From Ectocarpus siliculosus (Eukaryota; Sar; Phaeophyceae; Ectocarpales; Ectocarpaceae): 21,358 nucleotides of DNA. The stretch spans positions 3,970,021 to 3,991,378 of the forward strand of contig FN649741.1 of the NCBI GenBank assembly GCA_000310025.1, read 5' to 3'. This document shows positions 19,230-21,358 of the stretch, piece by piece (positions within the stretch are counted from its first letter, which is position 1; every line of letters starts with the position of its first letter). The notes below the pieces were generated by a model. The model did not search any database and was not told the origin of the DNA. It saw only the letters and a program-made list of their open reading frames with translations. The translations under genes and the position numbers were made by a program.

Positions 19230-19932
19230 ATGGGAAACTGTTTTTCGGTGAGTGGAGAGGGTTATTGTCCTGCGGCATGTGGAAACACGCCAGGCGACGC
19301 CCATGGAGGCGCGGTTTGGCGGCAAACCGAAGGTCTTCTGTTCTGCGCTGAACGAACGCTGCGTTTGTGCGCGCAGGCAGGCAAGAGAAGGCCTGTTCTT
19401 CTCTAATTTCAGCATATTTTACATTGCACCGCACGAACCGCCAAACAGCCTTGTTTGTTGTTGGGGGCAGCAGCCGAGAGAGCTGTGGGATCGGTTCGGT
19501 TCTTCCGCCGAGTAGGTGTGGAAGCGCGTGCCTTGGGAGTGTCTTTTTGTCGGCCCTGGTGTTGGGAGCTGCTGCTGTTGTCATCCCTCTCTGTTGCCGC
19601 TGCCGTCGGCATGATGGCACACCGCAGCAGCAGTAAGCGGGGCGCGCCGCGTCTCGAAGCCCCAAAAACATGTCCTGCTGTCTTGGAAAATATTCTGCGC
19701 GCTTTCCTCTGCGCCCGTGAGGCATCTTGCCATAGACCGGAACGCTCGTGCACCGGACAGTTAAGTCTACTTGCGACCATTGATTTACAGGTATCCAATA
19801 GGGGAGCCGACCGACTGAGGTTGTGGCAGGACTAATGTCTATGTAGTAGCTCCCTACTTTTCCTTCCGCGCACGGCAGCAGCAGAGCGATGGCAACGACA
19901 ACGGCAGCGGCGTGCAGACAAAAATGTTTCAT
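19189..19932 (-). CDS. Candidate intronless secreted protein (247 codons), unrecognised
   Basis: On the minus strand, ATG at 19932 opens 247 codons with no stop until 19189. The N-terminus (MKHFCLHAAAVVVAIALL, then LPCAEG) is a strong signal peptide with likely cleavage after Gly24 or nearby. Residues 26-48 (VGSYYIDISPATTSVGRLPY and on) look like real protein. The later part is basic, with a CCCGVPSC cluster, and looks less natural. A GTAAAT donor at about 19789, just after the codons for WIP, suggests that only the first 48 residues may be exon 1, with the rest intron read-through. It overlaps in antisense the possible first exon at 19230. No domain is recognised. Confidence 0.33.
   Translation of the reverse strand: MKHFCLHAAAVVVAIALLLPCAEGKVGSYYIDISPATTSVGRLPYWIPVNQWSQVDLTVRCTSVPVYGKMPHGRRGKRAEYFPRQQDMFLGLRDAARPAYCCCGVPSCRRQRQQRGMTTAAAPNTRADKKTLPRHALPHLLGGRTEPIPQLSRLLPPTTNKAVWRFVRCNVKYAEIREEQAFSCLPARTNAAFVQRRTEDLRFAAKPRLHGRRLACFHMPQDNNPLHSPKNSFPWLGVLRHWQGGGT
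19230..19247 (+). CDS. Candidate first coding exon MGNCFS of a lipid-anchored protein
   Basis: ATG GGA AAC TGT TTT TCG is followed at once by a perfect GTGAGT donor. MGNCFS has Gly2 and Ser6 for N-myristoylation and Cys4 for palmitoylation, a frequent start of small membrane-tethered regulators. The sequence before it resembles a 5' leader. The next exon was not found: phase-0 acceptors downstream (for example TTTACAG before 19791) lead to short frames. If real, most of the gene lies in or beyond the remaining 2 kb. Confidence 0.25.
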
Positions 19933-20633
19933 TCAGCAACCAGCACCCAATCGCGTCTTCCTCTCTCTTTCTGTCCTCTCCCGACCGTTCCCACGGACGT
20001 TCCTCGCGCCTGTTCTTCTTCTTCTCCGACCTACTCTGTATGCACCCGGAAAATGTTGTTACCGTCGGCGCTTGGACCGGCAGCGCATTCCGCCGCTCCA
20101 TGCGCTCTTTCTTCTCCCGCGCCCGCCGTATGATATGAAACCTAAAGAAGTAGATGGAAGAACCGACAACCGACCAACACAAACATGCGTTATTCAGCAG
20201 CTGCAGCTACACAGCAGCTGCGTTTGGAGACCGGATCGGCTTTTTTACTCCTACTTACTCTATGTGGGTAGATAGCAACAAGATTTGAAAAGGCCGAGCT
20301 CGCGGAACCGCCTAAATACAGCAGTTGTTTGGTCATCCTTCAATCATTGCTATTATAGCCTTTTTGTATGTAGCCTATATCACGCACTCTCATCCATCCG
20401 TGGTGGAAGAGGTGAATATTTGTTGAAAAGCCCATAGCAAATCGCTAGTTTTCGACGTGTAATTTATGCATCCATACGCATATAAAGAATGTGCGTACAG
20501 TACCTCGTAAAGGTGGCGCCCGATGCATGCATCTGTTGTTTTTTCGCCACGAAGAAGACTTTTCCAACAGTAGTCACTGCCTTCCGTGGTCTTTCGTGTG
20601 ATTACTCATGACTACACTACATCCGCTTCCACG
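19933..20633. other. Spacer between the signal-peptide ORF and the SINE-like element
   Basis: Contains a pyrimidine-rich plus strand (19955-20035) and AT-richer sequence after 20280. Open frames exist on both strands to 20275, but the products are low-complexity. This would be the promoter side of the minus-strand ORF starting at 19932. Confidence 0.4.
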
Positions 20634-20946
20634 TTTTTTTTTTTTTTTTTCTTCACTTCAAATCAGCGCTCACAGCACTAGTGCCGTTTATTCCAACCCG
20701 TGGTCACACAGAAGGGCCTATCTCTCCCCTCCCCTCCTGCGGTACTTCGCCTTCAATTTTTAATGCGAGAAGAGTTCAGCACTTTCTTCCCTCTGTGTAC
20801 ACACGAACTAGCGCTATCCACTTGGCCAGGAGCGGAAGCGAGAGAAAAACTCACTTTGCAAGAAAAGCTCGCCTACGCCGGGATTCGAACCCCTGACCTG
20901 ACCTCTAGAAGGTTACGAGGCTACCAGCTAGACCACCGGGGCGACC
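20634..20946 (-). mobile_element. tRNA-derived SINE-like element with poly(A) tail
   Basis: Read on the minus strand, the element starts near 20946 with a tRNA-like head. An A box (TGGTCTAGCTGG) lies at 20935-20924 and a perfect B box (GGTTCGAATCC) at 20891-20881, together an RNA polymerase III internal promoter. The cloverleaf is decayed: the acceptor and T stems have mismatches, though an anticodon-like arm with loop TTCTAGA persists (20910-20904). An unrelated body of about 220 bases follows and ends in A17 (the T-run 20634-20650 on the plus strand). Head, body and terminal poly(A) in this order define a SINE. No target-site duplication was found by eye. Confidence 0.55.
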
Positions 20947-20950
20947 GGGG

Positions 20951-21358
20951 TTTAGTATGGTCTAGATCGACTTCGAAATTTGCTAGGGTTTGGAAACTGT
21001 TTTTTTAAGGGTGGACACATTTTCGGCGGCAATGCCGTGGTCTTCGACGGTGGTAATGTTTTCGGCGGTAGGAGGTGCATGTTATTCCGTTTTTGCGGGA
21101 ACGGCTCCCATGGCAGAGGCGGTAAAACCAATGCGGGTTTGCAACATGTTACTGCTGTATGTAGTTTGTCGGCAGTAATGCCACATGGCGGTGATTGTCA
21201 AGGCTTGACTTCTGAGTAAAATCTCGTGGTCCCCCCACATTGTTTTTGCGAAAGTCACACAACTCGCAATCCACGGAGAAAGAAAGTACTACCGCCCGCT
21301 AGTCTGTTTCCACGTTGCTGTGCCCACCCGCTTCGCACGCGTCCAACAGACACCGCCC
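20951..21358. other. Window end, nothing firm
   Basis: A plus-strand frame (20980-21219) contains repeated GG-x-FGG-like words coming from the DNA repeat TTTTCGGCGG at 21020-21029 and 21059-21068. This looks like a short local duplication rather than a gene. No RNA gene or exon is supported. Confidence 0.35.

Noticed and set aside
20869-20946. A functional (suppressor) tRNA on the minus strand
   Set aside because: The B and A boxes are good, but the T stem keeps only three pairs and the acceptor stem about four of seven. The downstream body and poly(A) point to a SINE instead.

Overview
This window reads as nuclear DNA of a eukaryotic alga with a secondary (red-type) plastid, most likely a stramenopile and probably a brown alga close to Ectocarpus. 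The reasons are: coding sequence broken into short exons of 52-417 nt by GT-AG introns of about 150-1750 nt; two proteins whose N-termini carry a signal peptide ending in an A-F motif (GAF, NAF), the mark of bipartite plastid targeting; GT-rich stretches several hundred bases long after stop codons, as expected for long 3' UTRs; and many short simple repeats. The organism name is an inference.

Layout. (1) 1-1339: intergenic, with a G18 tract, one copy of a dispersed repeat and a GA repeat. (2) 1340-6225, plus: a seven-exon gene for a secreted, cysteine-rich saposin-like protein of the Canopy / MIR-interacting (DUF3456) type, then a GT-rich 3' region. (3) 6850-7160: AT-rich block with a 30-bp inverted repeat carrying two CCAAT boxes, followed by a second copy of the dispersed repeat. 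(4) 7703-10944, plus: a three-exon gene for a thylakoid-lumen helical protein with plastid plus twin-arginine targeting, possibly PsbQ/Psb31-like. Its first intron holds the 3' part of a LINE retrotransposon and its second intron holds a tiny inverted copy of the same LINE tail. (5) 10945-12854: spacer with one small ORF beginning with an N-myristoylation motif. (6) 12855-17206, plus: a five-exon gene for plastid-targeted ribosomal protein uS15. (7) 17207-21358: gene-poor to the eye, with a candidate two-exon small tail-anchored protein (18141-18556), a candidate first exon MGNCFS (19230), an antisense intronless 247-codon ORF with a signal peptide (19189-19932, minus), and a tRNA-derived SINE-like element on the minus strand (20634-20946).

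The three firm genes are all on the plus strand. Two of them serve the plastid (translation; thylakoid lumen) and the third the secretory pathway; nothing suggests that they form one pathway. I see no prokaryotic-style operon, CRISPR array, rRNA or intact tRNA. The least explained items are the small tail-anchored protein, the signal-peptide ORF, the SINE and the hairpin repeat. All exon joins were read by eye from splice consensus and reading frame and need transcript support.
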